From Solen grandis (lineage: Eukaryota; Mollusca; Bivalvia; Adapedonta; Solenidae): 64,000 bases of DNA. The notes under the pieces are model-generated. The model was not told the DNA's origin. It was given only the letters and a program-made list of their open reading frames with translations, and did not search any database. Shown here in pieces: positions 45,885-58,499 of the stretch (its first letter is position 1; each line of letters opens with the position of its first letter). The position numbers and the translations under genes were made by a program. The stretch lies in assembly GCA_021229015.1 (NCBI GenBank), contig CM037794.1, positions 37,943,144 to 38,007,143 of the forward strand, in the 5' to 3' direction.

Positions 45885-48800
45885 GTGAGTTAACCGGTAC
45901 TTTCGTACCCATTTGTTTGGCCTAAACTCGTTCCATTAATTTTGGTCACTCGATAAATGAGTAGTATTTCGTTCAAATGTTTTCAAAATTTTTTGGGCAC
46001 TATTTTTTTTTAGAAAAAGTTTAATATTGAACAAGTTAAAGTTAAAATTAGCATTTTAGTTCCCCTTACATACGTATACCTCGAGTCGTGGGTTTTTGCC
46101 AAATGTAAATGGTTTTTAAAATAAAATGTGTTCCTGAAAAGTTAAATTTTAAAGAAAAAAAGCATGGTTTATGTTAAACAATACTTTTTATGGTGATTGT
46201 GAAAATTTCAACCCGGATGTTTCATAAAACTTGTGATTCGGACCGATTAAAAATAGCTACAAAATTCTTGGGTGTGATCATTTTCCTTTAAAACCGGAAG
46301 GGGGCGAACTCTAAATTTTCTTTCTTTTTAAAAAACAAGGCCAATTGAGTTAAAACGTTTATAGGAATTTTTATTGATGGGGATTCTTAATTAGGTGTAC
46401 AACTTTTCAATAATACCAAAATAACAGTCATTTTTTTTTTCCGATTATTTTATTTCCCTGTGGGAGAATGTACCATATAATTTTAATTTTTACCTGCACA
46501 CATGTATTACAAAAAAGACGTCTGTAAAATTTTGCCCGTGCATTCGTCAGTGTTTTGCGCACTTCCTCCCTTGTGGAATTACATCCTTGGATATGCAAAT
46601 GTAAAAAACCCAAACTCGGTGTTTTCCAGTTCCCATGTATGAACCCTTGTTTTTTAGGGGGGAGGTTTTAGTTTTGTTAGTATTATGTGTTTGAATGGAT
46701 AGGGCTCACCCGCCAAAAGGGGTTAGTTTTTTTTTTTGATAAAAACAAACAAAAAAGTAAGAAAAATTTTTATTTTTCAATGTTCGTGACATGAAGTACC
46801 TGAAGAAGCATTAAAATTCCCCGAAGTATTCCTCGGGGGAAATCATGACAAGGCAGCTTCCACAAATGTGCACAAAGCCCCGGGTGGGTAAATATTTAGC
46901 GGTTCAAATTGTACCAACTATTATAACTCTCGGGCCCCTAGAAAAGTGTTTGCAGAGTATGTGCCTTTTTTTTTTAACTGCAACGAACACATTTGTTAAA
47001 TTTAATTACGCTTAAAATGAACTTTAAGTCTTAAAATTTAAAATTTTTCTTTGGTTTCTGTCGTTTTTAGCAAAAAAAGTTTTTTTTTTTATATTGATGA
47101 TTTGTGTTTCTTTTAAATCTTTTGCTAATTTGTTTTAATGCAAGACTTTAATTTACTCCATACACAAGTAAAACATGTTAAAAATTTGTGATAATCAACC
47201 ATAATTGCGCATACCACACCTATGTACTAATTAAAAAAGAATCGTGCAGTTCAACATAAAAAAATTTAAAAGTGGCTACCTAGCTTACACATCTTCGGTA
47301 TTTATTTTTTAATATAGTTAAATCGCCTTGCCATAAACGTGCATATTCCCTTATTTACGCTTCTCTTTTAAAACCAAAAGATGATTGCGATTGATGCACC
47401 CCAACCCCTTGTTTGCAAAAATGCTTTGCACAGGATTTTTTTTGCAAAACGTTTGATGTTGTGGTTTATTGTCCTTATTTCCGTAATTGACATTTACTTC
47501 TGTAAGGATTTTGCTTTGGGGCCACTGAACCTTCAGTCATTCTCTCTAAATTTTGCAGAGCTTTTTGCCCGTCAGAATGCTGCACAATCTTGCCCAGTGC
47601 GAGCCCTTCATGGCACCAAGGCCGTCTGCAGCATCTGCACCCCTTTAACATCAGCTCATTGACACCAAAACTGCTAGCCTTTTAGGGGACCAAGGCCGCT
47701 TTCACATCTGCACCCCCTTTAACATCAGCATATTTACACCCGCTCTGAGCCATTCATGGCACCAAGGGGGCCCTCTGCAGCACTGCACCCCCTTTAACTC
47801 GATCATTGACACCAGCTCGACCTCATGGCACCCAGCCGTCTGCGCACTGCACCACCTTTAACATCGTCATTGAACCAGCTCTGGCCCTCCCGGCACCCAG
47901 GCCGTCTGCAGCATCTGCACCCCCTTTAAAATCGGCATCATTGCCCCCAGCTGCTAAGCCGTTCATGGCACCACGGCCGTCTGCAGCTCTGCACCACCTT
48001 TAACACAGCAAAAGACTGACGTAGGACAACACACCAGACATTCCGATGGGTAAGTTCTCCCATTTTGCTGTCACATATTAAAGAGTTTTTTTTATGTGAC
48101 AGCCCGGAAGGTAAATCATTTAGATATCAAACCCAAACTCCACATTTGGGCATGAAAAATTCATTAAGCTAAAAGCAAATATATCGAAATATTAATAAGA
48201 AATGATTAGATCTCATAAATAGTAATAAATTTTACCTTTTCAATGTGAATTAAGATTGAGACATGACAAAAAGGTCACCTCAGATTTACCTCTGAAGCCA
48301 TGGATTGTTTTAAAACGATTTCCCGTATTATTTTCAATGAAACGCTTGTAATGAAAATTTTGAAATAACTTTGAGATATCTTCACCAAAAAAAAGATAAA
48401 AGACATAAGTGACATTTTGGTTTTCCAAAACCCCTTATAGATTTTTCATTTTTTTTCTCATGGTGACTTTTGGATTTCCCATTTCCAGCACTTCGGGGTC
48501 CGATGTCGGTCAAAAAAAAAAATTTTACGTCTCTGAAACCGCTGGACGATTTTGACCAAACAAACTCCCATCCAAAATTGTTGAAATGTTGGGTTGGTTG
48601 AATAATTATATCATGTTTTACAGATATGAAAGCGAGAGGCAACCGAAAAGACCCCCGAAGACAGATCAGATGAGTAAGTCAGATTTGTCATTTAATATTG
48701 GGCTTTTTACGCCCTACTGAGTTTTCTGTCTATCCAAACTTGTGACGCAACTCTCTTTTTTTATACCAGTGCTCAGAACTTACTTAAAATAGAATAGTCA

Positions 48801-49802
48801 CTCAACAAACAAAATACTAAGGCATCTACCCCCTAACCAGGTAAGGTTTTCTCCCTTTAATAAAAAATTAAGTTTAAACTTCGCATCGCGCCAAAAAAAC
48901 TAGTCTGAAAACCCGGGACTAGCAAAAAAAATTCATACAGTCAACCTTTAAATGCCACTAGTCTGAAAAAAAAAATGTGTTTTGGGACCCAAAAACCCCT
49001 TATTTTTTACCCAGTTACAAAATCAGTTTTCGAAAGGCATAGTCCAAAACATAGTTGTAAAAAGTTTTGGCGCAGACTGCTTTCGTTTTGTTTTTTAAAC
49101 CTGCTAGCAGTAAGCGAGACTCACCCCTTAGTAGGTTGGTGTGCCCCGATTTTCGTGTCTGCTTTGCTTTTTCTACAAAATTTGAATATCTGATTTATTT
49201 ACCAAATCAGCACAATGTGTTGAAAGAAAAGTCCAAACCATTGTAAAATAAATAGAATTTAATAGTACATGTTATGATAAAAATATAAAAACATGGTATA
49301 ATGTTTCTTCCTGTTTCTCAATTTCCCCGTGCAATTTGAATTAATATTTGTTTCTTGCAGGGTTAAAAAAAGACGTCGAAGTCTGAGGCGCAAAAAAAGG
49401 CGACTTGAAAACAGGTCGCCACCCTGGGAAGGCGCCCAGGACAAGGTACTAAGGGCGACGAGGAAGATGAGAAATTGAAGCTTTTAGACTTTTAAAGATC
49501 CACAAGCTGTGTTCACAACCCTTGCAAAATCATTTTTCAGTGAACACGAACTCTTTAACGTTCAAAAACTGGTAAACGAACAAGCAAATGTAATGGGGAC
49601 CCTCGTCCCCCCATTGGACATTGCAAAAAAACCAAATGCTGGGAAGCCTTGTCATGAAGAAAATTTTCATTCAGAGAATTTTTTTAAAAAATTTGAAAAA
49701 CTTGCAAAAAACTTCCCGGGAAAAAAAACCCAAACCAAAAAAGTAAATAATGATGCAAACATTTTAAAAAAAGCTATAAAATGGTGTTTTGCTTATGTTT
49801 AG
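45720..49802 (+). CDS. Putative gene of at least five exons, frames broken by apparent sequence errors
   Basis: Five candidate exons (45720-45884, 46797-46887, 47559-48049, 48624-48673, 49361-49802) share one strand, have splice-like borders (GTGAGT, GTAAAT, GTAAGT and GTAAGT donors; TTTTGCAG, TTTTACAG and TTTCTTGCAG acceptors), and three of the four junctions can be read in compatible phase. Predicted features in order: a Lys/Arg-rich N-terminal part, a short acidic/neutral exon, a Pro/Ala/Ser-rich 25-residue tandem repeat, a basic linker, and a Lys-rich C-terminal domain with FFSEHEL and PPLDIAK. That domain's layout recalls a BEN domain, but this is a weak guess. At least four frame shifts are needed, each at a homopolymer, so it is either error-damaged or a decayed gene. 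I do not recognise the family with confidence. Confidence 0.45.
46797..46887 (+). CDS. Exon 2 of the putative gene
   Basis: A T-rich stretch ends in ATGAAG before the exon. Taking the G left by exon 1, the 91 bp read without a stop as VPEEALKFPEVFLGGNHDKA ASTNVHKAPG and stop at CCCGGGTGG|GTAAAT. The acceptor (GAAG) is weaker than usual. Continuous coding in the frame dictated by exon 1 is the main support. Confidence 0.4.
47559..48049 (+). CDS. Exon 3: Pro/Ala/Ser-rich 25-residue tandem repeats
   Basis: A pyrimidine-rich tract and TTTTGCAG precede the exon. It consists of about six 75-bp units around TTCATGGCACCAAGGCCGTC, TGCAGCATCTGCACCACCTT, TAACATCAGCATC and ATTGACACCAGC. In the frame that runs into the next exon the consensus unit begins FMAPRPSAASAPPLTSASLT, then PALSP. 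Every unit has small deletions that break this frame. The last part continues APPLTQQKTDVGQHTRHSD to GATGG|GTAAGT (GT at 48050), leaving phase 2. The strong GC and codon contrast with the surroundings argues for coding origin. Confidence 0.5.
47575..48010 (+). repeat. 75-bp GC-rich tandem repeat
   Basis: About six units of CCATTCATGGCACCAAGGCC, GTCTGCAGCATCTGCACC, CCTTTAACATCAGCATCATT, GACACCAGCTCTGAG. The period is three-fold divisible (25 codons). Units differ mainly by deletions of 1-4 bases. Confidence 0.85.
48624..48673 (+). CDS. Exon 4, 50 bp, basic linker
   Basis: The acceptor TTTTACAG ends at 48623 and the donor ATGA|GTAAGT starts at 48674. Both are near consensus. Using the GG carried from exon 3, it reads G YESERQPKRPPKTDQM with no stop, so phases agree exactly. 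It leaves phase 1. Confidence 0.55.
49361..49802 (+). CDS. Exon 5, Lys-rich C-terminal exon
   Basis: It is preceded by a textbook acceptor, ATTTGTTTCTTGCAG. Reading requires a one-base loss in the first A run, one stop (TGA next to an A run) and a one-base loss at CTTTTAAAG near 49487-49493. Then GDEEDEKLKLLDF leads into KDPQAVFTTLAKSFFSEHEL, FNVQKLVNEQ and PPLDIAKK, ending FAYV and TAG at 49800-49802. An ATTAAA lies near 49870. The aliphatic FF-x3-EL ... LDxxK ... FxxF pattern is reminiscent of BEN domains, but unproven. Confidence 0.45.
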
Positions 49803-52800
49803 AACACTAATTTTGGGGGAACTGTCATATAATTTTTTTATATTGTGTCTGGTATTTGTTTTTATAGCCATTAAATTTTAAAAAAAACCTTAATTTTTTA
49901 AATATTTTATGTATGGTAGGTTCCTCCCCATGGGTGTAATGAAACTGTTAGTTTTAAAAAAAATTTCTGTTCTAAATTAAGATTTCAATAGCCCGGGGAA
50001 AAAAAATACTATACCAGGCATAGGGCTTGGGTTCAAGATCGACGTTTATCGCTTTCAATATTTGCTGTAACACAACGAAAATTATCTTTGACAAATATTT
50101 TTTATTTTCCCCTCAAAAAATTTACGTTTAAAAAATGCCAATCTTTGCGGTAAAAAGGGGCCTTTTAAAAAAGAGAAGGGTAATCCCCAAATTTTTTTTG
50201 CCCCAATTTATCAAGTGTTTCCCTTTTAGTGCAACTGAAACTAAAAGGGAACCCCTTAATGAAATGGGCGAACAAAAATGGAGATGTCACCCTTTCTTAT
50301 TTAGAGGGCCATATACCCAAAAAAAGTGTCATTTTTTTTTAAAACGAATTTTGGGGGGCAAATATAAAATTTTTTTCCAAATAAACTATTTGTTTGTGTT
50401 CAGCAGACTTTTGAACCCATAAACGTATTTTTGAACCCCAGTATGTACTCAGGTATAAAAAATCAATAACAATCAAAATTATATTACATTTTTAAGAGAA
50501 TTGGGGGTTTTTTCTGAAACCAAAATTTTTAGAAAACAGTAAACTTAAATGGACAAAGTAAAACCCTTTTTTGGAAATAATGACATACTAACATACTGTA
50601 TGACCTTAATAATCCTATTGAGGAAAATATCATTAGGGCCGTGGTTTTTCAGTTTCATTTACCAGTTTACTCCAGTAGTAAAATGTTGTTGATTTTAATT
50701 TTTTTCAGTGTTATTTTGTCAGTGTTTATATTAAGAGTCGTATGTCAGTTCAAGTGACAGCCCTTCGGCTTGTTGAACCTGATAATTAACAAAAAAAATT
50801 TTAAGACATTAAAAGTCACTGTCTAAAAGGTACTTGTATTTTTCTTTTAAATTAAAAAAAAAGTAAGTTTTTTGAGCATCTGTAGATACACCCCTTCCAG
50901 CTAAGGCACTTGTTTTTACTACTGAGAATAAGCAATGGGTTGGGTTTTTTTCATGAATCTTCTGAATGTTTTTACAAAAAATTCTTTATCTTGAGAAAAA
51001 AATATCATAAGTATTCAAGAATTTTTCGTGAAGTGAAAAAGAGACAATAACTTAAAGAAATTATTTATGAAATTTCATGAAATATTTTTTCATGAAATTA
51101 CTTTATGAATCTTATGAAGTTTTACAAAGCTATTTCATGAGGTATTTATGAACAAATCCAAATAGTTATTTCTAAGTGTCATGCACTTCTCTTAGAAGTT
51201 TCATGAAGTTAATTTTTATGCATTTTCATGCATTTGTCTCTGTTATTCATTTCTTTTCCCGAAGTCTTTATAAAATACTTCATGAATAGCATGAATATTC
51301 ATGCAAAATTCATGAAATATTTTTAAAATTTTGCTGGGTAAATAAAGAATTCCCCACTGAGAAGTGTTTTTGGGTTATTTTCACCCAAAAAATCAACCCA
51401 CATGGGTGATTGGTGAAAGAGTCATTTTTTTCTTTACATCCTAAAAATTTTAACAACTGGACACAGATGGTTTTTTGGGGGATTATGTAAATGGGTTGTT
51501 ATCCATGAAACAAGGGCACCAGGTGCCAGGCTTATTTTTCGACTACAGTGTAAAATTTTTTGAATCTTATTGTTAAAACTACGGCTGATTTAAAATGTTT
51601 TGGGACAAAAATGTTTTTCTTACCTAAATTGCTAAAAAGATTAAGTCCCGAAAAACTTATAAAATGACAGCCCCCAGTATATACATGTAATGAAATCTTT
51701 TAAAAAAGTATTCTATTTCATAATGATGAAAAGCGTCATTTATTTTTTCCCTTAATAGACGAAGGGGGAACATTTGAGAAATGTCAAGAAAATTAGGGTA
51801 CATAAAATAAAATTTTTTTCTTAACGAAATTATTTTTGAACAGAAAACAAATGATTTACAACTATCAAAAAAAAAAGAGGGTTCAAACCCAAAAGAATGT
51901 TGATAGTAAATTTAAAATTAACTCGTTCTTTTTACTTTCTTTTTTTATTTTTTTTTTTGCTTTGAATTGTTATGATGTTCAAAAATTTTGGAAAAGAAAA
52001 TAGGAAAAAAAAAAAAAATAAGGGGGGTAAATTTGGGACAAGGAAGATAAGGTTCCTATTGTCTCAATTTAGATATAAGTTTAAAGGCAAAAAATTTTGT
52101 ATAATTTTTAAGTATATAGTAAATTGGCAAAATTTGTTATAAATAAAAATAAAGAGAGTTTTTTGAAAATTGGTCAGATAGGTTTGGTTCTTGATTACTT
52201 CCCCCAAACTCGATTTATTTTAATTATTTAAAAATCTATTTATATTAAAAGGGTTTAATTCCTTTGTATTGTTTAGGTTTAGCTTCCGACAAAAAAAAAA
52301 AAAAATAAAAAAAAGAAAAAAAAAGAGAATTTTAAAAAAAAAAGAAAAAGGGGAGTTAGGGTTTCTTAAAGCAGCACTACTTCTACTTGCTACCATATTT
52401 TTCGCTTTTCAAGCCCTTACCTTGTGTTTTGTATATGATTTTTTCCTAACAAAAATTTATATATATATTTAATTAATGAAGTTGAAGACAGTACCTTGTT
52501 ATTTTTCGTTATACTAAAAAGTTTTTATTGGACAAAATTTTCATTTAAAAAATCAAATAATTGGGGGTATTAAAAAAATATAACCATATATTTTTCATTA
52601 AATTAAAAGGTTATGGTTTGCTCCGAAAAAAAATTGAAAAAAAAAAATTTAGAGGGAGTTTAAAAAAAAAATTGGGCAGGTCGTAGGTAATGCTGGTTAC
52701 ACAGTCAAAGGGGAAGGGTAATCCCATTTGTACATCCGTACATTCCCCGGGTTTATTCTTAGTTATTTGGGATTCTTTTATCGGACGAAACGCCGATCTG

Positions 52801-53000
52801 AAAAATAAATTTCGGAAAGGATACTAAGATTTAAACATTTCATTTTTAGATAGAAAAAAGGGCAATTCTTACAAAAATTTTCATAGAGAAAAGTGAAATC
52901 TCATCAATAAATTAAAAGGTTAAATTTTTTAATCAGTTATGCGTTTAGTGACACCCCTATTTTAAGTGGACTTTTCCCCGATTCCAAGATTTTTTTGGGT
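49803..53000. other. No gene recognised in low-quality sequence
   Basis: A stretch at 51050-51330 recurrently uses CATGAAAT, CATGAAGT and TTCATGAA, an imperfect short-period pattern of palindromic TTCATGAA. Otherwise only A/T homopolymers are seen. Confidence 0.4.
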
Positions 53001-53011
53001 TATTTTTGTTT

Positions 53012-53290
53012 GTTTGTCCCACCGACATATTTCAGTATTTGGAGACGATGTCTACTTGAGGAGATATAGTGTGCCACACTCAGTTTTACGCCGGAATGTG
53101 GAGTGATCCCCCACCAAGTCAATTTCCTAAACCGGGGCCAACCAGCCCTGCATCAGCTTTTTGCGAGCACCAAGAAAGGGGAGCTTACCAGTCCCATTTT
53201 AAAAACGACTTTGGTAAGCGCGGGGGATGTTCGCCACGCCCCCTCTCGCCCCTAGGGGGCACTCTAACCACGGGGTACTGGGGCGGTTCT
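53012..53290 (-). mobile_element. SINE family B, copy B5, indel-rich
   Basis: Inverted tail CCCACCGACATATTTCAGTA then TTTGGAGACGATGTCTACTT, core with GGGGCCAACCAGCCCTG, and an inverted tRNA-like head up to about 53275. Many single-base losses relative to B1 and B3. The Pro-rich 94-codon frame here is spurious. Confidence 0.7.
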
Positions 53291-53354
53291 CCAGGAGGCC
53301 GGGGTGACCCTAATCAACAAGGAAACCCCCCGGGGAGACCATTCAGGGGGTGAA

Positions 53355-56300
53355 ATTACAGACTCAGAGAAGGGGGGTACGCACTGGACAGATCCACAGA
53401 ATTTCAATTCGTTTTCTTTTTGCACCTTTAACTAAATTTTTTAAATGGTAGGGAACAGAATCTCATCATTTGATCACAAGGTCGTCCCTTTGTACAAAGT
53501 TGCTACATTATATTCTGTAAACGGTTCTGTCGGTTGATTTTAAATTTTAACACGTGGTATAAAAACATCTTAACGAAGAATAATGCAAAAATACCAATTT
53601 AAAATTTTAACAACTTACATTTCCCGGTTTGTTTTTTTCTGTTCGGATAACTTAAAATATCCCGACAACTTAATAACGAGAAAACATTTTAAAGATGTAA
53701 CATTTAAACATTTCGCGTTTTCGCCTTCTGAAAATTTTAATATAGGTTATTTGGATATAGACGATCGAACCGGATTGAATAAAATGTAGCAAAATTGTAA
53801 AAAAAAAGAAAAAACAATCTACATATCTTTGATTCAATAAAAGGGGGTTTAGTGCCAGTGTGTTTAACATGCCGTCTATTGTTCATTATGAAAAGGTCCC
53901 GGGTAAGGTGAATACTATTTGAAAATTCTTTTAATTACCCATGAATTGTTTTTAAGTTTTAAATTTGGTTGCCGTAAAAAAATTTCCCCAATATTCTCAA
54001 ATCACGGATTTTTATTTATGCATGCATTATTCTGTTTACAAAAAATTCTAACCAAAAAAACACAGTAATAAACTTATGAATTTTAGTTTGAAGGGCGTTA
54101 TTGCGTGACTTAAACACCAAGGCCGAAGGTCAGGGGTCCGGTCACAATCTCAAATTTTTCCAAAATTGTGACCTTTAAAAAAATATCAGATGCTGGCAAC
54201 TGTATCGTCGCATTTTTTAAAAATTTATGGAAAGGAGAACTGAGAGAAAACACAAATGCAAAAATCCCAAAAAAAAAGCACCCCCCCCAAGAAAAAAATA
54301 TAGCAACAACAACGATGGGTGTTATGAATTACATACAAAAGTTATTTGTATTTTTTATTATATAATTTTTCAGAAACACATGCTTTAACATTTGTATATT
54401 TGGGTGGAAAAGTAACTGAAAACAGAGTGAATGCATAAATAAAAAAAACCGAATAGTTAAAACAAACATAAAATCACTAGAATGGGCAGGGTCCTTTATC
54501 AAAATATTTTCCCCTGAGACATTTCTACAGACTTATAGACAAAGGAAGCCCCGAAGCGAATGTATGCTACTTTTGTCTGGAGGAAAATGTCTTAAAGTTT
54601 TTATTCGACTTACAAGTCAAAAAGGTTAAAACATTTAAGGGTTTCCGCTATGCTCCCCCACTTAACCTTACAAGGGAACCCAAAGGAACATTATGAAAAT
54701 TTAGGAAACCATGGTTATTTCCGTGAAAGGCCATGCGGCCCAAAAAGTACGGAATTTTTAAAACAGGGCCCTTTAAAAATTTGAAAGCTTTTGCCTCTGT
54801 CAAATAAATCGATCAATTTTTTACAACATTAAAAAAATTTAAAAAAAGGTGTTAAGACCACGACAGATTTGGATTTTAAAGTTCTGATGGCCACAATTTT
54901 TAAGTGACTTTAAAGTAATTTTTGACAATCAATCAGAGGCCGATGCAACTTGTGTAACCACATCGCTTCGTAAAATGTTGGGCTTTGTACTGTTCACTTC
55001 TAACCAAAATTTTGAGTTGAGAATGTACAGTAATTGGACAATATAATAGGTTTGTTAGCGCGGGAAACGGAACAATATCATAAATTCCCGAGTTAAAAAG
55101 TACGGGAATCGTAAAATTTTTTCGCTTGGCATCCCAAAAACCCAAATTAAAATTGAGGAAGAAATAAAGAACTTGTAAACAGCAATTTTGCAAATCTTCA
55201 GCTTAAAATGACATCACATACCAGGGTATTCCCACCCCTGGTTCGGGGGTAGTGGGGTAAAATATTTTTTAATTTCGGGTTTGAATGGGAGGGTGTTGTT
55301 GTCGTTGAGAAATGCACCGTGCCCTGGGAAAATGAACAGGTTTCCTTAATATACATAAGAATACAATCACGATGTTGTGTAAAAATTTTTTTGTGATTTT
55401 TTCAAAAATTGAAAACGTGTTTAACACAAATGATAGTCGTTTCTAAATTAATGGGGCATAAAAGTTTATCACAAAAAAATTGAAACCCTTTGATCGAATT
55501 AATTAATATTTTTTAACATCAGAACGAAAAAAAAAAATATAAAATGTTTGTTTAAAAAAAGTGTATATAAGTTATCCCAAAAAAAAGAAGACATCAAAAA
55601 AATTGAGAGCCAAAAAAAACTAAAAATTCCTTTTATGCAAAAGGATGAAAAAAATTTTTATCACGTTACGTAAAAATGATTATAAAATAAAAGTTTTGGA
55701 CGACATGAAATATGTAAATATAAAAAAAATAAAACCCTACAAACCCCTTTTTCCCTTTTATTTTCTATAACAATCATTTAATAGTCTCCCACAACTAAAT
55801 AGGTTTTAAAAATGTAACAAATTTCATTGCAAGCCCCCCCTTTTTTTAACGAACAAAAATCACTTTTTTTTTCTTCATTTGCGCCTCGTCCATTACAATG
55901 TGATTTGTTTTCTTTAAAAAATTTGACATTTTGAAAAAAATTTTTGTCATGGCGTTTTATTCCTAAAAAAGTCTTAAGTAAGTATTGTTCAATTTTGGCC
56001 TGAAAAATTCATGTATTTTAGAACATCCGAGCGCCTCGTTTTTTACAATAGGTCCTTAACCGTGACGTTCCCCTTTACCCCGCGCAAGGTTTGGCTACAA
56101 AACAGGATTAGAGTAGGTCAAGGTTTTCCCGGTGCTCGGACCAGCTAAAAAAAAGAGAGAGAAAAAAAAAAGGGGATTGAATAAGGGGTTTTGTGGTTTA
56201 GTGCATAAATATTTGCTGATATGTTTTCGAAATAAATTTAATATACACGCAATATAATTATTAAAATTAAATCATCATCAAAAACTTATCACATTTTTAA

Positions 56301-56750
56301 TTAAACCCCCATCACGGTCGTGTATGATACGATTTTATGTTCAAAGTGATTATTGTATTATTTATTCGTTATTATTCTATTAATTAATTCGTGATTATTT
56401 TTTTCATCTATAGCGGTTTTTTGTTTTTATGAAAAAGATCATCGTTTTTTCAAAGAAAACACTAAATGGATGAATAAATCAATGCTACCCCAAATGTTCC
56501 GGTAAAAGAGCATTTTCTATGTCTTTTTTTTGAAAAGTAAAAAAAATCAAAAACAAAGATTGCAGTTTTGTATATTTTAAAAAAAATTTTTAATTTTTAT
56601 ATATTTCTAAAAAACATTTAAATGTTGCTTATATGTAAAAAAGCAATGGTTTCTATCAGCTTTTTTTGTTGAATAATTTGAGATGTTTATATCAGCCTGT
56701 GAACAAATTTATGCCCTTATAACTGTTGTAAATTTGGAAAAAAAAAAAAA
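53355..56750. other. No gene recognised in low-quality sequence
   Basis: AT-rich sequence with dense homopolymers. Frames of 65-86 codons lack motifs or splice borders I would trust. Confidence 0.4.
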
Positions 56751-56754
56751 AAAA

Positions 56755-57430
56755 AAAAAAAACCGTCTCTTAGAAGGCCACAACGCTCCATGTTAGGGAA
56801 GGAGCTGAAGTTTAAAAAATTGTCAGGGGTAACCGCCCGTACGAATCGCCGTGCAACACGATCGTGCTGGACCTCTAAACCCGTATCCGGGGTGTCCGTA
56901 CTTTTTTGGTCATTAGGCCATCCCGGCCCATAACGACCTGTAAAACAATGAACATGGTTACAACTATATTACACACTTTGAGGCATTTTCCCCCCTTTTT
57001 TTCCCCATTTGAAAATGGATCAGTAATCGCACAAAAGTGGTATGAATTGTGATCCCGGTTGGGGCAATATGTCCTAGGTACCTCATGCCCTTACGTTTTG
57101 GGAATCTAATTATGTACTTTTGTGCGAAACGTTTCGGGATGGCCACCGTCTAGGTGGCGTCCTGTCGCAGTTTATGCAAGTCTGTGAGCAGGTGTTTTGA
57201 AAAAATTTTGCTTCAGCATATCCCCAAAGCGCAGTGCGCTTTTTCGTTCAGGCAAACTGCGGGATGCGCACACAAAACAAGCGCCTGTCATGTCCCAGAG
57301 GGACGCCCTAAAGACTTGGGGTTCATGCAAAAGGGATACGTGAGGTTAAGATGTCGGGCTGTTATTCAAGCAATGTCGAATTATAATTCCCCAAAATGTG
57401 TACAGTATACAATAAGGGGGTGGATTTAGT
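56755..57430. other. Two GC-richer patches of unknown nature
   Basis: 56763-56940 and 57130-57360 are clearly richer in G+C than their surroundings and have open frames on the plus strand (57154-57429, 91 codons, Cys-rich). I find no domain or clean splice borders. They could be exon-derived, transposon-derived or foreign DNA. Confidence 0.3.
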
Positions 57431-58139
57431 TTTTAAATTTTTGTTTGGGGGGTTTTTGCTTGGGGTCAAGAGACTTGAATTTTTTTATTAAATTGATGCT
57501 CGAGGAGGGTTAGATTTAAGGTTGTTTGAAACTTTGTTTTATTGTGTTGAGACTAGATAGACCCATGTTTTTTGTTTTTGTTAACAAATAAATTTAAACA
57601 ACATTTTAAAATTTTTTAATCAAGGTTTTTTTGTACATAAAATCATGGGAAGGAAAGCCCAAGGGACAATTTTTTATCACTAGTATTTTTAAATATATAC
57701 TTTAACCGCTCGGGGGTTTCGCTTACACTCATATTTGATTGAGCACAAAGAGGGGCAACTCTGATAGAAAACAGGGGAAACAGTTATTACCTTTTTCCAA
57801 AAATGAGGTCAAAATTTTTCGAGTGCAGTGGATGAAAAAATTAAAAACCCCCCTTTTTTTAAATTTTTTTTAATTTTTTTTAATATTTTTTTTTCTGTTG
57901 CTAATTTATCCCCTTACAAATTGATACAGCGGGCTGCACCGAAAATCTTTCATCCGGGGGCGGGGGGGTCGGAATGTTTACAGGAATCGTTCTGGGGACG
58001 CTCGTATTGTTGGGGTATCGACCCCGAGAGGTGTGCTCGCCTGCAATGTACGTGAAACAGGTCAGAGAAAAAGACAATGTATTGTATTTTTCATATGTGC
58101 GAAAAACATTAAAAAATTTAAGGGTAAGACTCGAGTCAT

Positions 58140-58408
58140 CATTTGGGCGCCTCGGGGCGGGGGGCGTTTGGGTTTGATCCCCCGGGCGCAAAAACCTATT
58201 CGTGAAAAAAAAAAGGTTTAAGTTTTAGCTCCCTTTTTTTGGCGCTCAGCTATAAAGGTAGTTGCGGACTGGGTTGGCCCGGGGCAGGAAGTGATTGGGG
58301 GTATATCATACCACTGTCTACGCTTATAGCAGTGTGGCAGCACTATATGTCCAAGTAGACATGTCACCAAAATGACTGAAAAAAACTGTGGGGGGTTTAA
58401 AACCCAAA
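58140..58408 (+). mobile_element. SINE family B, copy B6, indel-rich
   Basis: Box B-like GGGTTTGATCCCCCGGG (58169-58185), core GGCGCTCAGCTATAAAGGTA and CTGGGTTGGCCCGGGGC, and tail AATGACTGAAAAAAACTGTG then GGGTTTAAAACCCAAAAC. Compared with B1 the tail shows homopolymer replacement (TACTGTCGG became AAAACTGTGG). Confidence 0.7.
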
Positions 58409-58499
58409 ACAAACAAAAATAAATTGAACAGCAAAGTCATAAGACCCCCTCTTTAAACGTAATTACGGTATACATTTAGATCTAGTTGTAGATCCCTGA

